Assembly: GCA_029891345.1 (NCBI GenBank)
Contig: CM056993.1
Span: 107,127,300 to 107,191,299 of the forward strand
Origin: Dryococelus australis
Taxonomy: Eukaryota > Arthropoda > Insecta > Phasmatodea > Phasmatidae
DNA length: 64,000 nucleotides
Direction of reading: 5' to 3'
Below the pieces are notes generated by a model. The model worked only from the letters and a program-made list of their open reading frames with translations, did no database searches and was not told where the DNA came from. The translations under genes and the position numbers were made by a program. How positions within the stretch are numbered: the first letter of the stretch is position 1; each line of letters begins with the position of its first letter. Positions 10,774 through 23,453 of this stretch are shown in pieces.

Positions 10774-13222
10774 GAACTGGTATCTCCATTTGAATATTCC
10801 TCCCCTTCAAATCTTTCTGTTCTAGTGTTTCAAAGACCTTTTATTCAAGATCATCCTTTTCCATCCTCTATTATAGTAGAAACCTCTTTCTACTTCATAA
10901 ATTGCATGAAACCTTGCCACTCTTTTCTGTCAGGGGGGTTATGATGGTGTCTATGTCAGTTTTTTTCTCTCTATCTCTCTTTGTAGTTCAGGTTAAGTTA
11001 ATATGGGTGGTAAATATGTCTCCAATCCCAGTCAAGCCGCGAACATATGTCCTTGAAGTTAGAACCTTCCCTGTATGCCTATGTGTGGGGGTCGGCCCTG
11101 AGAAGCACTTTAGTCCTATCCCTACCCAGGGTCTTTGACTCTCCTCTTATATTTAAGGTGGATTAGAAAAAAGATGCTTCAGAATAGTAGTGAAAGCGAC
11201 TCAAATTCCAGAACGATACATACACAGAATGCACGGTAATTCGAACACACGACTGCTAAAACAATATTTCTCTTCGAGACCTCGAAACGCGTTACCTATA
11301 AGGCCGACTCTTGCTTTCTTACTACTCACTTCATCGCCTCTACGCGCAAGGAATTCAACTGACGTGAAGTCATCCCAACGACGACTCGCCCCTTTTGTTT
11401 TGTATGGCACGCTTTTAAAGATAAAAATGATCATTGTCTAAAGACAACTCTGAAGTTTCTGTATAGAAAATTTTGCATCTACAAAGGATTCTGAAGCCAC
11501 ACGTTTCCGTCATTGTCACGCCCAGAAAGTTATTCCTTGGAACTTAAATGACAACTTGGACCTTCTGTTTAGGCATAGGGTACTTCTTAATTTTTTTGTT
11601 TAGGCGCCACTACAAAATAAAGGTTTTTGAACCATGTATTTTTTTTTTTTTTTTACAAAACCTATGCAACGCTCTTCTAGAATCAGCCAGCCCGTGCCCT
11701 TAAATGTTCTGAAATTGATGCCCAGCGATATTTACCGATAGTAATAACAATATCGATTCACGAAACGATGTAGCAACTATGTGGCTGGGTCACTCACAAT
11801 ACCAGTTAAAAATTGTAATAATCCGTAATGAAAACGTTACATATTCTGGATGAGAATTAACGTTGTCAAATTAGTGATTTTAAACTCTCTCAGTGAATGT
11901 TTCAATCTGAATTAGCTTTTATTACTCACACTCTATGGGTCTTGGGTTGGATCCCGACACATTGCAAAAAAAATATGTTTTTCTGGCGTAGTTTTCCGAT
12001 GTGCTCTCCAGGTAAACACTGGTGCACTTGAATTATTTGACATTTACAATACGTCGCTCATTATATACGATATGCATTAAAGAAAACTAAATCTGTTTGA
12101 TTTTCATAAAACCTCATTTACGACACGGGATCTGACTCGAAGCAGTAATAACACACGCAGCACGAAAATGATGTCATTTCCCCGCCTGGGACTCCAGTGA
12201 TCTGCAAGTCAAATACGTCTCGGCGTAAATTTCTTGCGTTGCGCTTTCATTGTAATACATTTACGCAGCCTTTCCTCAGTGTAAGGCGACGTTGTAGAAC
12301 TGTGGCACACTTACGGAGAAGAATATACGACACCGTATATCCAAAACAACACTTATAGTTGATGGGGAAGTAATATTTCACTATCAGTTTCTAACGTGAG
12401 TACGAGCATACCGTCAGTTCCCGTATTGTTCCAGTCACCAATGTAATGCGTTTCACCATCTTCAGTATATGCGATGGTTACTATACTATTTATCTATACA
12501 CTTACCCTGAACATCTTCTACCATCACCTGCAACTCCAAACTTCTTATTAAAATGCGTGGTTTTATTTATTCATCAAGCCAGCTATTTTATTTTGTGAAA
12601 ATTCGTTTGTATTGGCAGTAGAAATTATTCTTTTTGGAAATGTATAACGTATTTAACATAAATACGTTTTATGAGTCTAATTTTTTTTTTTTTTAATAAA
12701 ACTCACGTGTAGGCCTAAATGAATCATATTATCATCGATAGTTTTTGGTAACGTTCTCCTGCGAGCTGTAAAATTTTGGTTTTGTGAAATTTAAGAGGTA
12801 AAGACATTACTAAAGAGTACATCCGTACCTGTTTTTGAGGGAAACAATTTTCTCGTTTCTGAAATGAAAGATCTTGAGAACTTGTGTAACTACCAACTTC
12901 AAACATCTAAGCACAAAAAAGTGGTTTGATACTTCAAAGTATTGACATCGTTCACATAGTGGGTGTATTGCTGTGTCATAGGCGTACACAGAGCTCTGTA
13001 GAAATATTATTTTCCTATTGTATTACGGTCCTTTACATCGAAACAGGTTTGGCGCGTTACGGCACGGAAGCAAGGGAGCGATACGGGCGATATTACCGCG
13101 CGTGCCTAGCGTCTCATAGCTCCTACCCATAGGGCATGCAATGTTATCGTCGTTGCGCTTTACTGTGCACATTAGATCTGTAACAGTGGGACTTTATTAC
13201 GCGCAATTAAAATACTGAAGTG
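10773..13222. other. Unassigned sequence
   Basis: No gene or known repeat identified. Short frames at 10902-11138 (plus), 11190-11441 (plus) and 11201-11434 (minus) have no domain. T-rich homopolymer runs occur near 11640 and 12680. Nothing suggests splice-linked exons. Confidence 0.4.
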
Positions 13223-13409
13223 TATAGGCTGTTCACGTTAAAGTGAGCACTTTTGAGGCCCTAGTTACGTTTTTATTTCAGCCATTTATTATCATTTAAC
13301 TACCTTTTAAAATAAGTACTGCCATGTACGTAATTAACAGAGTGTGTAGACTCCACCACACTTGGAAGTTAACGTCTAAGGCTAAGATAAAATATATTTA
13401 TTGACTACT
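13223..13409 (+). mobile_element. Family B MITE, 3'-truncated
   Basis: Starts TATAGGCTGTTCACGTTAAA and keeps the GAGGCCCTAGTTAC block and the TATATTTATTGACTA block. The right terminal repeat is missing, and the sequence passes straight into the next repeat at CTAGCTGTTCCCGCGACTTC. Confidence 0.75.
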
Positions 13410-14290
13410 AGCTGTTCCCGCGACTTCGTTTGCGAGGACTTTAGGATTTGTCCACATATTTTAAAATTAGAAATACAAAATTTGCAATAAGGCGTCAATA
13501 GTGCCAATCGAAATTTATACATAATAATTTCTACGGTAAAAAATCAATTAAAAATTTTTAAATATTAATCCAAAAGAATTTTCAAATGTCTTTTTATGTT
13601 TAGATGGAAATTAATGCAGTACCTGAGACTTCGTTCAAGTGGACTTGCGGATTTGTTTACATATATGTTTTAAATAAAAATCTGGCTCCGCTTAGGTTTT
13701 ATGGTGTTATTAAGTTTTATGTTTAAAATAGGAATATCACTTCTTTGGGTTTTATGGAGTTATTAAAATACATACATATATAATTGGTTTGAAAGATTGT
13801 TACATTATTATCGGAAGTAGTTTTATCGTGGCGTTAGTGTTGGTAGTCTGACAATATGTTACTTTACAATGATTTTCCAAAACTAATGCAAATTTTTCTT
13901 TAATCCGTATTATGTCAATGATTATTTAAAAAACTATTGTTTTTTCAACAATGCCTTTTGAAAATAATTTATTTTGCAAAGAAATAAGATATGAAACATA
14001 AAGAAAATTATATGAAAATATTAATTTACATAATAACCATCTGAGATATCAAGATAAAATAAATGGAAGATTTTAATTGGAAAAAAACTCTATGATCTCT
14101 GAAAGTTTTATCAAAATAGATCCTGCCGTTTTGGAGCCTATTCTAGACAAACAACCATACAGACAGACAAAAATTTCAAAAACAGTTATTTATATTTCAA
14201 CATCGTTTGAATAACATGTTACGCTTAGATTTTGGTATCAATTTTGATATAACAGACAGACACTTCAATTTTATTTATTAGTACAGATTA
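13408..14290 (+). repeat. Interspersed repeat of the CCCGCGACTTCGT type
   Basis: Starts CTAGCTGTTCCCGCGACTTC and includes the core TTATCAAAATAGATCCTGCC followed by a CAGACAGACA stretch. Repeats with this head and core are widespread in insect genomes; I cannot assign the class (SINE, tail of a non-LTR element, or Helitron-like). Possibly two partial copies in tandem, as a second CTTCGTTCAAGTGGACTTGC occurs near 13630. Confidence 0.5.
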
Positions 14291-14990
14291 TTCCAAATAA
14301 CAGGACTGTGGACTGTGTGTGTAGCCACGCGCATGGGCGCCAATGTAATTATGTAGAGACTCTGGGGTGTGCCTGGCACCATACTGTGTAGTATAGGTTG
14401 TAGTTAGTGCATTGGGTGCGATCGGTGTGAGCTGAATGAGTTTCCCATTGAACTGAGTAGTGGTGTGACAAAGGATATCTGTCCCAAATAGATTACTAAT
14501 AATCTGAATCCACACTTTCATCGAGTGTAGTGAACACCGTTTATTAATTATTTCCTCAAACCTTTAAACACTGAACCACTGCCAGAGCTCAGAAGTGTCA
14601 TAAACTGGACTTAAATAATTGTGTTCTCTCAGAATACTACACTTACCATAAACAACATAGTAAACCAGTACGAAGATAGCTAAAAGAACACATAAATCAA
14701 ATACTCTCTTCCAATCACTAACACAACTGAGGTTTAGTAATGGGAATGACACTTTCCAGGAAACTTTCAAATAGAAATTATTTATTGAAAATAATTATAC
14801 TGTAATAGATTATGTTTAATAAATATTGTATTAACGTTGGTAGTATTTACAATGATAAAAAATTAGTAGGAATTACACCTAATACACACGAAGTGGTCGT
14901 AATTGAAGTAGTAACGCCTTAAATAATATTATATATATATATATAATTCTCAATTAGACAGATAAACACTTCGGGGGCTAATTCTTCATG
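14291..14990. other. Unassigned sequence
   Basis: Two short minus-strand frames (14288-14521, 14564-14770) with no recognisable domain. AT-repeat at 14930-14945. Confidence 0.4.
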
Positions 14991-15290
14991 AAAAAGTAAA
15001 AGGAAAACATGTTTGTGACACTTTATATCTAAACCATAGCCCCCCCCCCCCCAAAAAAAAAAAAAAAAAAACGAGATTTTAAGCCGTATTTGTGCAAAAT
15101 ATCGGCCCTTACGTTGAAGGTCCCGATAAAATACAATAACGTTCCGAGAGTTTTCATTGTATATTAGTTCGCTAACAATATTTTGCACAAATACGAGTTT
15201 AAACCTTGTTTTTTAAGGGCTCATACCTCCCTTAATATTCGGTTTAGGTATAAAGTATCACATATGTTTTCCTTTTACTTTATATATATA
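14991..15290. mobile_element. Foldback element with about 115-bp inverted repeats
   Basis: The left arm begins AAAGTAAAAGGAAAACATG and continues to CCGTATTTGTGCAAAATAT. The right arm (about 15172-15284) is its reverse complement, with ATTTTGCACAAATACGAG and CATATGTTTTCCTTTTACTT. The loop is about 60 bp. The left arm holds C13 then A19 (15040-15071) that the right arm lacks. Confidence 0.75.
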
Positions 15291-16270
15291 TAAAGTCCTT
15301 TTAAAATTAATAATTACTTTTTTCTCAAAATTAATTAAAGCTCGCACCAATCTGATTGGGAGAAATGCTCTTAGTACTCAGGGGTTGCAGGTAATACTGT
15401 AAACAAAATTCACTTGGCAGAAACCTGTACCAGTATGCAATGAAAGTTAAATCGGTGGCCATCTTAAAAATTACGTTACTTGTAGCAGTAGACATCTTAC
15501 GAACTCACGCGTTAGTATGTGATGCTGGAGTACGTTGAAATGCGGCAGCTACTGGCCCGCGAGGGATCTGCTTGATGGGCTTCCCTGGCTTTAGGCACAC
15601 GGACCTTGGTACACGAATCATACAGTCCAGTAAGTACCACACGGTAGGCGAACTAAATTAATCTATCCTCCGGTTTACAGCCCGAACAGACCCTCTTCTT
15701 TACTTGAAGACCGCCCTGGTGTGCTTCTATAACATAAGACAAGAGTAAACCTTCCTTTCTGAATTCATGTTAGGAAAGATGTTTCTTTTTTTAAACTTCG
15801 TCCTTTCGGGGTTTTTTTTTTTTTTTTAAAGAATGTTGTTGTACTTGAGTAGCTGTCTAGTGACTAGGGACCGGTTTACAGAATAAATAAAAATTTACAT
15901 TCAATAACAGTATGCGCATGCATGTTTTATCCTTGACTGGAAACAGGATTCTGCGATCAGACGCTAACATCTCGGCGAACGCATCTTTTAAATATAGTTT
16001 TTTTAGTATAGTATTTTATTGTTGTGTTGAGATTTAAACCTAACATATTATTATCACTAGCATCGACTTGATAAATGACGATGTTAAAGCAGGTAACACT
16101 TGTGCCATGGTTTTATATAAAACTGATAATAGGGCCTAACCGCTTAAACCGTGACGAAAAAAGTTTGAATAAAATATGCATTATATACCGTATATCAGAA
16201 GGAATATATGCAGAAATATATGGAAAAATAAGTGGTAGTCAATGCATAATAAGTAGAATAAAAATCTGCG
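15291..16270. other. Unassigned sequence
   Basis: AT-rich, no gene or known repeat seen. Includes a T run near 15810. Confidence 0.4.
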
Positions 16271-16366
16271 AGTGAGGGAGTGAGTGACGAGATTTGGGCG
16301 GCTATTAACTGCGAGGTCTTGAGAGCCGATGAGGGTGAAGCTAGATGAGTATGGAGCAGTGCCGAA
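16271..16366 (-). repeat. SINE, 3' fragment
   Basis: Reverse complement of the SINE tail: GAGATTTGGGCGGCT, then GAGGTCTTGAGAGCCGATGA and ATGAGTATGGAGCAG. The tRNA-like head is missing. Confidence 0.8.
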
Positions 16367-18309
16367 ATAATAAAAATCAAGGTGCCAGCTCAGGCATTGG
16401 AGTGGTGGATTTGCAGAGCGTGGAGCAGGTCAATGAATTCGGGATCCGGTCATGTTGCGGCCCTCACTCTGACCTTGACTCTGGGATGATCTTAAGGTGG
16501 AAATGTGTAACATTTCGAAAAAATCTTGAGGGGTGGGGGCCAATTCAAAATAATAAGTAATATTTTAGAAAAGTAAATTTAACAATTTACGATGAAATAA
16601 AAATAAAAATAAAAGATAAACAAGAAAAACAGATTTTTTTTATGGCTGGACGAGATGTAAAGCCACTGATTCCCTTGGGGGGGGGGGGGGGAGGGATGGT
16701 CTGTTGGCCGTGGTGGTTGGTACTTGAGAGTTAACTAGTAATACAACACAGAGCCCCAAATCTCCAACACGTTCTTGTAACTTTTTTTAATTATTCGAAA
16801 TTCAGTTTTTTTATTAGTAATTGTTATTATTTGAATTTTTAATTTGTGTATTTCTTGGAAATTTTAAATTAACACGATAATTTTTTTTCAGAATTTGCTT
16901 CTTAATTTTTTATATGTTAAAATTTTCTTCTTTTGTAATTTTTTAATTTTATTCTTCGAATTTTTTAAAGATACTTTCTAAGATAGGATTTTTTTTCTTT
17001 TTTTTTTTCCCCCACATGTTCAACCTCATGGTTTACCCGACTTCAGTGTTAAAATCAACCAAGATCAAGATCATACTATTTAATAAGATCGATGGCCGAA
17101 GTCATTGACCCGCTCGACGTTATAATAACCCAAACCAAGAGGTTATTACATTAAATTTAATTTTATGTACTCATCGCCTTGAGATCCAAATACGTTTCGA
17201 TGCACCACGTTTGAAAGCCGGCAGCATTGACGAGTTTTGCAGGTTGGATGAAAAACTCCCGAGCGACTGAGATAGCAAAACATTTAACAGACGAGTTAGA
17301 TTTATCGGCAGTAATAGTACGCTAGTGGGATACGTAGAGCGGATGTTGAAAAAACGATGTTCTCCAGGATGCTTCAACTCGACACCAGGTATTCAGGACC
17401 ATTATTGAATGAAGATAGCATTTTTTATATTAGAGTTAGACTATGATGTATACATGTTTCTCATTTAACGGAAGCCAGTTTAGTTTTATTAAGCATTTCG
17501 AGGTACAATTATTTTGCATTTCTTAAATACGAAATGAGTGCATGCATTTCGCACGCGTTTTATCTTGGCCGCTAAATTTTCATTAATATCGGCATACGCC
17601 TCATCAGAATAATCAAGTACTGAACATAACAGGTTCTGTAGACTGGCAAGTTAAACAGAGAATGGCAATAAGTGTTTGGATCACGTAAAATAGAGTTCAA
17701 GGACCCGCATATTTTGCACATGATAAGACTACGAAAAATCATCACAGAGGATGTCTGAAACAACAGTAATTTCATTAATAATTAATGCTGACAATTCCGC
17801 AAATTTTATTTCGGACAAGGGCAATGTACTGCATTAGCTGATATAATGTTCTGGAATGCAGGGTCAATGCATTGATTCTTGACTTGATTTGTACTGCATG
17901 GATTAATAGGAAGTAACGTCAGAAACCGAGCACTCCAGCTATCGTAAAAATAGTAAATAAAGGAACAAGAAAAGTAGTGACCCTTTTATTTGTGTTTAGA
18001 AGCACACATACTTCGGAAAATTTCGGGAATTCTAAATGGAATATTACCATTCATAATTCATATTATCCAATTATACATTTCTAGGGATCGTAGAGGGCAC
18101 GTAGTAGATAAAGTTTTGATGTCCGGAAACGCAGTGCTACAAGGATGACACGAATCATAATTTCAAAACTCCCGCCGCACGGGAGGCAACCCAACATAAA
18201 ACGGGGTACCTCTGACATCACCTGATGCCACGTTTCTTCTGTTTACAATCTGACGATGTGCTTTGATCATCATCACTCCGTTTGCCAATCAGTTGTTTGT
18301 GATTGCGGT
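16367..18309. other. Unassigned; poly(G) and T-rich tract
   Basis: G run of 15 at 16677-16691. 16780-17010 is strongly T-rich on the plus strand, resembling the T-rich interior of the foldback element at 38.3-39.0 kb but not clearly alignable. The remainder shows no gene. Confidence 0.4.
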
Positions 18310-18314
18310 ACAGT

Positions 18315-19440
18315 ACAGGATGGCCAAATAAACATTTGCCGAGAACACCGATAGACCATATTTTGTTAATTTATGGCGACGTTCAAATTATGGTAGAGCT
18401 TCTCAACACCTGTATCACGAACGTTTTCCGCATTGCGTAATTCTATCACAAACTATTTTTGCCAGATTAGAACACTGCGGCTGCAGGAAACAAGTTCTTT
18501 CAAAGGTAACAGGGGCAACTGTGGTGCTCCGTGCAGGCGCCGCACTTTCGACTTTGAAGGGAAGGTACTTCATAGAGGTGAAGAGAACCCATCGATGAGT
18601 CTTCAAGCCATTGTGCGTACCATGAATGTGTCTCATAGCAGTGTATGAAGTGTTCTGCATGAACAGCAACTACACCCTTACCACCCCCAGAGGGCACACG
18701 CAGGGGGCCTAGCTTATTACGTGCAATGTGTCAACTTCTTTAAGTGGTTACTACACTGTTGTGTGTGTGTGTGTGAGAGAGAGCTTAAATGGTGCTTTGT
18801 TTTCACTGGTGAAGCGCATTTCACCATAAAAGCTGAAACTGTCGGAACAGCCACATTTGGGATGAAGAAACCCTCGTTCCGCACTTTCATCGATGGTCGT
18901 ATGGTTGGCTTGTTCATATTCCATACCATTTAACAAGTCCCATGTACTTGACATTCCTGCAGTAAGTACTGGTGTAGTGCTTGAAAGATGTACCACTGAA
19001 CCTTCGTGAGCTAATATGGTTCCAACATGACGGGGCACCAGCAAACTTTTCACTTGTAGTCAGACATCTCGACCGAACATACGGGGAAAGGTGGATAGGT
19101 CGGGGTGGACAGAATGCTTGGCCGCTACGATCGCTGAATTTGACACCTCTTGACTTTTTCATGTGGGGCCACACGAGTCTTGTTTACGAGACCTCTGTAC
19201 AGAACAATCGGAATATATGTTTCCACATGTTGTGGCTGCAGCAGAAAATATTCTGCACGTACTATGTATTACTGTGCGTGTGTATGAGAACATGCTTCGC
19301 AGATATAATTTGTGCAAAGAATGTCCCTGTTAACATATCGAGAAGGTTTTGCAACGCATGCAGGTAAGAACTTGTTTATCTAGCTGAGGCGGAAAATTTT
19401 AATTCCTCATTCGTGCCTTTTGTGCAGCATCGAACCGTGT
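18315..19440 (+). pseudogene. DD41D-type (Tc1/mariner superfamily) transposase pseudogene
   Basis: The encoded family cuts and pastes DNA using three acidic residues in an RNase H-like fold. Visible parts, in shifting frames, are: an N-terminal stretch ending LLIYGDVQIM (near 18360); a helix-turn-helix part with VLHRGEENPS and MNVSHSSV (18570-18648); VLHEQQLHPYHPQR after an in-frame stop (18650); FTGEAHFT (18803), where family members have FTDEA, so the first catalytic Asp is Gly; QHDGAPANFSL and RWIGRGGQ (19020-19110); LTPLDFFMWG (19140); and a C-terminal VVAAAENI (19225). There are 40 residues between the second and third Asp, against 41 in the copy at 29.9 kb. Several stops and frameshifts make it non-functional. 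Terminal inverted repeats were not found. Confidence 0.85.
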
Positions 19441-19785
19441 ACGTTTCTTAAACATGGGTTCCTAACCAAAAGTTAATCTACTCTATGCCCTCTACAACCC
19501 CTAGTAGTTTGCCATACGAATAATGAAATATGCGATATGTGTTTCACTAATGGAAACTCATTTAAGACCACCCAGTAGGAATACTGCCCCAAGTTAGTAC
19601 ACAAGAAGGAGCAGATGGTATGTGGGACTGATCAAAAATCTAGTCCATTAGACATCCGGAACATTAAATACGACACATACAGCAGACATCTCAATAAGGA
19701 AAGTAACCAGACCGCAGTGGCTGGACTGCTGCAATTCTGGAATGTAACCTGTTCTACAAAAGTTTAATGTCTCTCTGGGGTATGG
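19441..19785. other. Unassigned spacer between transposase pseudogenes
   Basis: Probably untranslated sequence of the flanking transposons. No inverted repeat could be assigned. Confidence 0.4.
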
Positions 19786-19789
19786 TATC

Positions 19790-20725
19790 CCACGTTTACT
19801 CTACTTACTGGCGAAGAAGGGGGATGGTTGTTGTCGGGGCTGGGTTGGCTGTCGGGCGCCATCCCGTTTTTATTCCTACACATACTCTATGGTGCTGAGG
19901 TCTGGAGATCTATCAGGCCAGTATAGAGCTCGCTTTGTTACCCTAGCGACATGGGGGTTCGCGTTATCGTGCTGAAGGATTAGTTACTGTAGTGTGTGTA
20001 GTGTGTCGAGGTATATTTGTAGGAGAGTATTCACAACATCCCGTATGTACGACGCACTAGTCATGCTACACTGAATGAATACCAGACGCGATCGGGATGT
20101 GAAGCTTATGGCCCCCCAAACAATAATCCCAGACGTGGGTCCATTGTGGCAAGTAAGAATGTACCTACAATGTACCTAAATTGTTCTGCGAATCTGTATA
20201 TCTACGAACGCGAAAACACTAATTACGTAGCACCACTCCTCCCCATTCGTCTCTCCAACACACTTTTTATAACACCAGCAGAGCCAGAGACTTTCACGAC
20301 GATGAGCAGGTGTTGGGGGTATATGTACGAGAGGGACATATGAATGTAAACCTACTTCCAACAAACAATTGTTTATTGTTCATGAAGACATATGGGGACA
20401 ACAGCGGCTCTGATTCCACGTGTGGTTGCTGTCTGTCAGCGAGGGCGGCCTAACGATCTTTCTGACCTGCTGCTCATCAGTGGAGCGAGGTGGCACTGGG
20501 GGAGCTATGCGGCTGTGGGAACCCTCTATCACCCATATTCTCCACCAGCAATGATTCACTGACAGACAAGTCACGCCGCATACGTGTGGCAATTCTGCGT
20601 AACATCCAGCCAGCCTCACGGAATCCCACTATACGGCCATTCTCAAAGTCAGTTAACTGTTTAATTGATATGCTGGCTGTCGTCTTCCAGGCACACACTG
20701 TGATACACATGCAATTGAATCCCAC
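19790..20725 (-). pseudogene. Tc1-like transposase pseudogene
   Basis: Reading down the minus strand, the N-terminal helix-turn-helix shows LTDFENGRIVGFREAGWMLR (near 20660). It is followed, after a frameshift, by PPRSTDEQQVRKIVR (20500), VPLVHIPPTPAHRRE (20340), GIIVWGAISFTSRSRLV (20120), LQHDNANPHVARVT (19970) and PDRSPDLSTIEYV (19900). This is the domain order of Tc1 transposases, which excise and insert DNA at TA. The first catalytic block (normally FSDES) is lost around 20240. In-frame stops occur before LILQHDN and after IEYV, and about 15 codons are missing ahead of the PDRSPD block. The gene is dead. It is arranged head-to-head with the Tc1-like remnant at 21.2 kb but differs from it in sequence. 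Confidence 0.85.
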
Positions 20726-21205
20726 AGCCAGCTACTTGTCGTGTCGTCAAATGACCTACGCTATGTCACATGGTCTAATGGCTGCAGACTGATGCAGGTG
20801 AGTGGTGCCCTTCCACTGACAATCAAAGTGCCCTATACACATTAATAGTTTCTGTTATAAGACCCGTTTGATTTGGACTATGTTTACTGGGTGTTCTTCA
20901 ATACGTTTCAACTAGTTTGTGTATATATCTGCCGGACAATGAAAAGAGCGCACCTCGAAGAAACCATGCGATAACCACGACACAATGTGAATAGCGAGAG
21001 TGCAGACTAGTATGCAAATGATCCCATGTTGTTGCGTTTGTATTCTACAGCACACCAGGCAGTGGTGCTGCAAGCATCGACAAGTGGTCGTAGACATTGG
21101 CGTGTAGTCGAAGTCGTATTAAGGCGAGAAACACCAGACGATACCAAACAAGCATACAAAGTGAAGAAAAATGAAGGGAAGACACCAAAGACATTGCTTT
21201 ACACA
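20726..21205. other. Spacer between head-to-head Tc1-like remnants
   Basis: Likely 5' untranslated sequence of the two elements. A 61-codon minus frame and an 81-codon plus frame have no domain outside the Tc1 match. Terminal repeats could not be placed. Confidence 0.4.
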
Positions 21206-22130
21206 ACTGACAGACTTCGAGAGAGGATTCATAATCGAACTAAAAGCAAAGGTGGTCATATCGCCGTATAGTTCACCATGTGGATCGGTCGGACCCTACT
21301 GTCTGGTACTTTTGGGGCCAGTGGATATGTGAAGGTATCCACTCATGGAGAGCCAGCCCAGGACAGATGAGGTCGACTACCAGTCGAGAGGATCGACAGA
21401 TCGTGCGCTAGGCACAGAGGGTTCACGGTGGCCTGGTCCACGATACTGGCCAGCGTCTGGACTCCTGTGTGCCATGAACCTTTTCCCGAAGCCTTGCCAA
21501 AGCGAATCTGCCATCCTTGCAACCATCAAATGTACTGCCATTAACACTGCAACAGTGGTGGCTCCTTTGCAGCAATGCCAGTTCAAAACAATGTGGAAAG
21601 CCACAGACTGGCGTTTTATGGTGTTAAGTGATAAGTGCTGCTTCTCTGTCAAGGGGCTCACTTCCCCCATGGGAGGCTGTATGTTCTGGAGAGCCATAGC
21701 CTACGATAGCCGATCTGCTCTCGTCGTGTCACCATGGAACATTGACAGCCTAGTGTTATATGAATAAGATCCTACGCCCCAGTCTGCTCCCATTTCTGAC
21801 TGCGATTCTAGGAGCAATATTCTAACAGGATAACGCCCTACTGCATGTGGCATGGGTCACCTAGGGTTTCCTCCATTATGTCAAACACTAGCATGGCCTG
21901 GCCGCTCCCCTGATATGGTCCCAATCGAGCATGTGTGAAACTTGTTGAAACCCCGGCTTCTGCCGCGTCACAGTATCTGGAATTTGGAACACACCGTGCA
22001 AAAATTGTGGGCCCATCTGCCTCAGAACAACATCCATCGTCTGTTGGACTCAATGCCAGACCATGTTGCAGAATGTATCGCAATGCAAGGGGGTGTAACG
22101 AACTACTGAAGATGACCGGGCGGCGTACCA
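21206..22130 (+). pseudogene. Tc1-like transposase pseudogene
   Basis: Visible in order are: LTDFERGFIIELKAKGGHIA-like N-terminal helix-turn-helix (21206-21270), a TSREDRQIVR linker (near 21390), the first catalytic block LSDKCCFSV (near 21635; Asp kept, the usual Glu after it is Lys), FWRAIAYDSRSALVV (21690), QDNALLHVAW (21830), WPGRSPDMVPIEHV (21895-21935) with the third acidic residue kept, and a C-terminal tail to about 22130. Stops sit before QDN, after HVAWVT and in place of a Trp after IEHV, and several frameshifts are needed, so it is inactive. Gene length matches the usual 340 codons. Downstream the sequence runs into an (AT)n tract and a family C element. Confidence 0.85.
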
Positions 22131-22861
22131 CAGATCCTATATATATATATATAATCAATTCACAGTAACTTCACCATTTTCTGAAGCCCTGCTAAAGTTC
22201 TACTTCCAGGGTATTCCTCCGCCTCGTGCAAACTAAGATTAACTAAGTTTGGAATTTGACACCAAAGGACAACATACCGAATTCGTGCGCACTCAGTGTA
22301 ACAGTATTTTGTATAAGAATTTCTCACTAGGCGCCAGCGTTGTGCTGTGAACTTTTAAAATGAACGCGTTCGTACGAACTCGTTCACATTTCAGGAACAT
22401 TTAGAGAAACTTACTAATATGAGCTTGAACTTTCATTAGTTCTTTTATTTCACGAACTTTATTAATTTTATGACACTTTTTTAAAACGTTCTCGTATGCT
22501 TTGCCGTTGTTAAAGCGATCTATTCCTACCTTTTGAAAACATGTAAACCGAAGTTACTCTTTCAGTCGCTAGTCGGCCAACAGGCATCCTCGCGTGATAA
22601 TCGATTGTTATCGAGTGCAGTTCCTTTCATATAGCACAGATGCTGTGTTTGTCCATGCTGCATCTCCGCGTGTATGGAAAAAGGGCGGGGTGTAGTAAAT
22701 TAAATCTGTGCAGTAGCTTTGTAGAGAAAACAACCTGGTTGTTATGGTAAATAATGGAAAATAACGCTGTAAGTGGTGGATCTTCGTTTGAGACACAATA
22801 TTTACTGTATTGGGACAAATTGTATAGGTAGAAGAAATAGTGACAACTGCATATAAAGGCA

Positions 22862-23453
22862 GTTTGCCAGTACGTCTTGTTAAAGAAGTGGAAAACGACG
22901 ACGACGATGACTTTTTTGATTTCATATCTCCCAAATTGTTTGGTTCAGAAAATGGGGCATGAGAACTTGATAGATACATCTCGATTCCATCGGCGGACAT
23001 AAAGTGTTTGCATACTTTTCCAATTGTCGTTTCGGCCACGGTGGCTGAGCGATTAGTACGCTCGCCTCCCACCAAGGCGAACCGGGTTTAAACCTCGGCC
23101 GGGTCACCGGATTTTCGCAGGTGGTAATCGTGCCGGACGATGCACTGGTTGGTGAGTTTTCTCGGGGATCTCCCGTTTCCCCCACCCTTTCATTCCGGCG
23201 CTGCTCCATACTCGCCTCAATAACCCTCATCGGCTCTCAAGACCTCGACGTTAAGAGCCGTCCGAATCTATTCACTCACTCACCAAATTTGTCGTTCTTA
23301 AAATTTAATACTGGAATACCATCCAGTGCTGCTGTGGAAAGTGTTTTTAGTAGGCTATCGGTAGTGATATTTTCACTTGTAATAGGGGTCGGTTATCAGA
23401 CGACCATTTCGAAGATGTTCTACGCCTTAAAGTGGGACTCAAATGCTAATTAA
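22862..23453 (+). pseudogene. hAT transposase C-terminus (hATC dimerisation region), SINE-interrupted
   Basis: The segment before the SINE encodes an acidic stretch, then a stop (TGA 22960-22962), then ELDRYISIPSADIKCL. The segment after it (from 23295) encodes FNTGIPSSAAVESVFS and ends with a few hydrophobic residues before a stop. The pattern of a Y/S-rich linker followed by PSSAAVERxFS is the conserved hATC domain, used for transposase dimerisation. The catalytic core and the zinc-finger N-terminus are absent. The SINE and its target duplication shift the reading frame. The protein cannot be active; any mobility would need another hAT element. Confidence 0.85.
23033..23282 (+). repeat. tRNA-derived SINE inside hAT element
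   Basis: Starts GGCCACGGTGGCTGAGCGAT and ends with the AAGAGCCGTCCGAATCTATT tail and CACTCACTCA. It is flanked by CCAATTGTCGTTT (23020-23032) and CCAAATTTGTCGTT (23283-23296), an imperfect target duplication. The B-box region is mutated (GGGTTTAAACC instead of GGTTCGATTCC). Confidence 0.9.

Noticed and set aside
16780..17160. Third copy of the foldback interior
   Set aside because: Shares T-richness and a GGCCGAAGTCATTGA-like phrase only; no extended alignment by eye.
22608..23075. 155-codon minus-strand open frame
   Set aside because: It runs antisense to the hAT transposase remnant and into the SINE; the plus strand explains the sequence.
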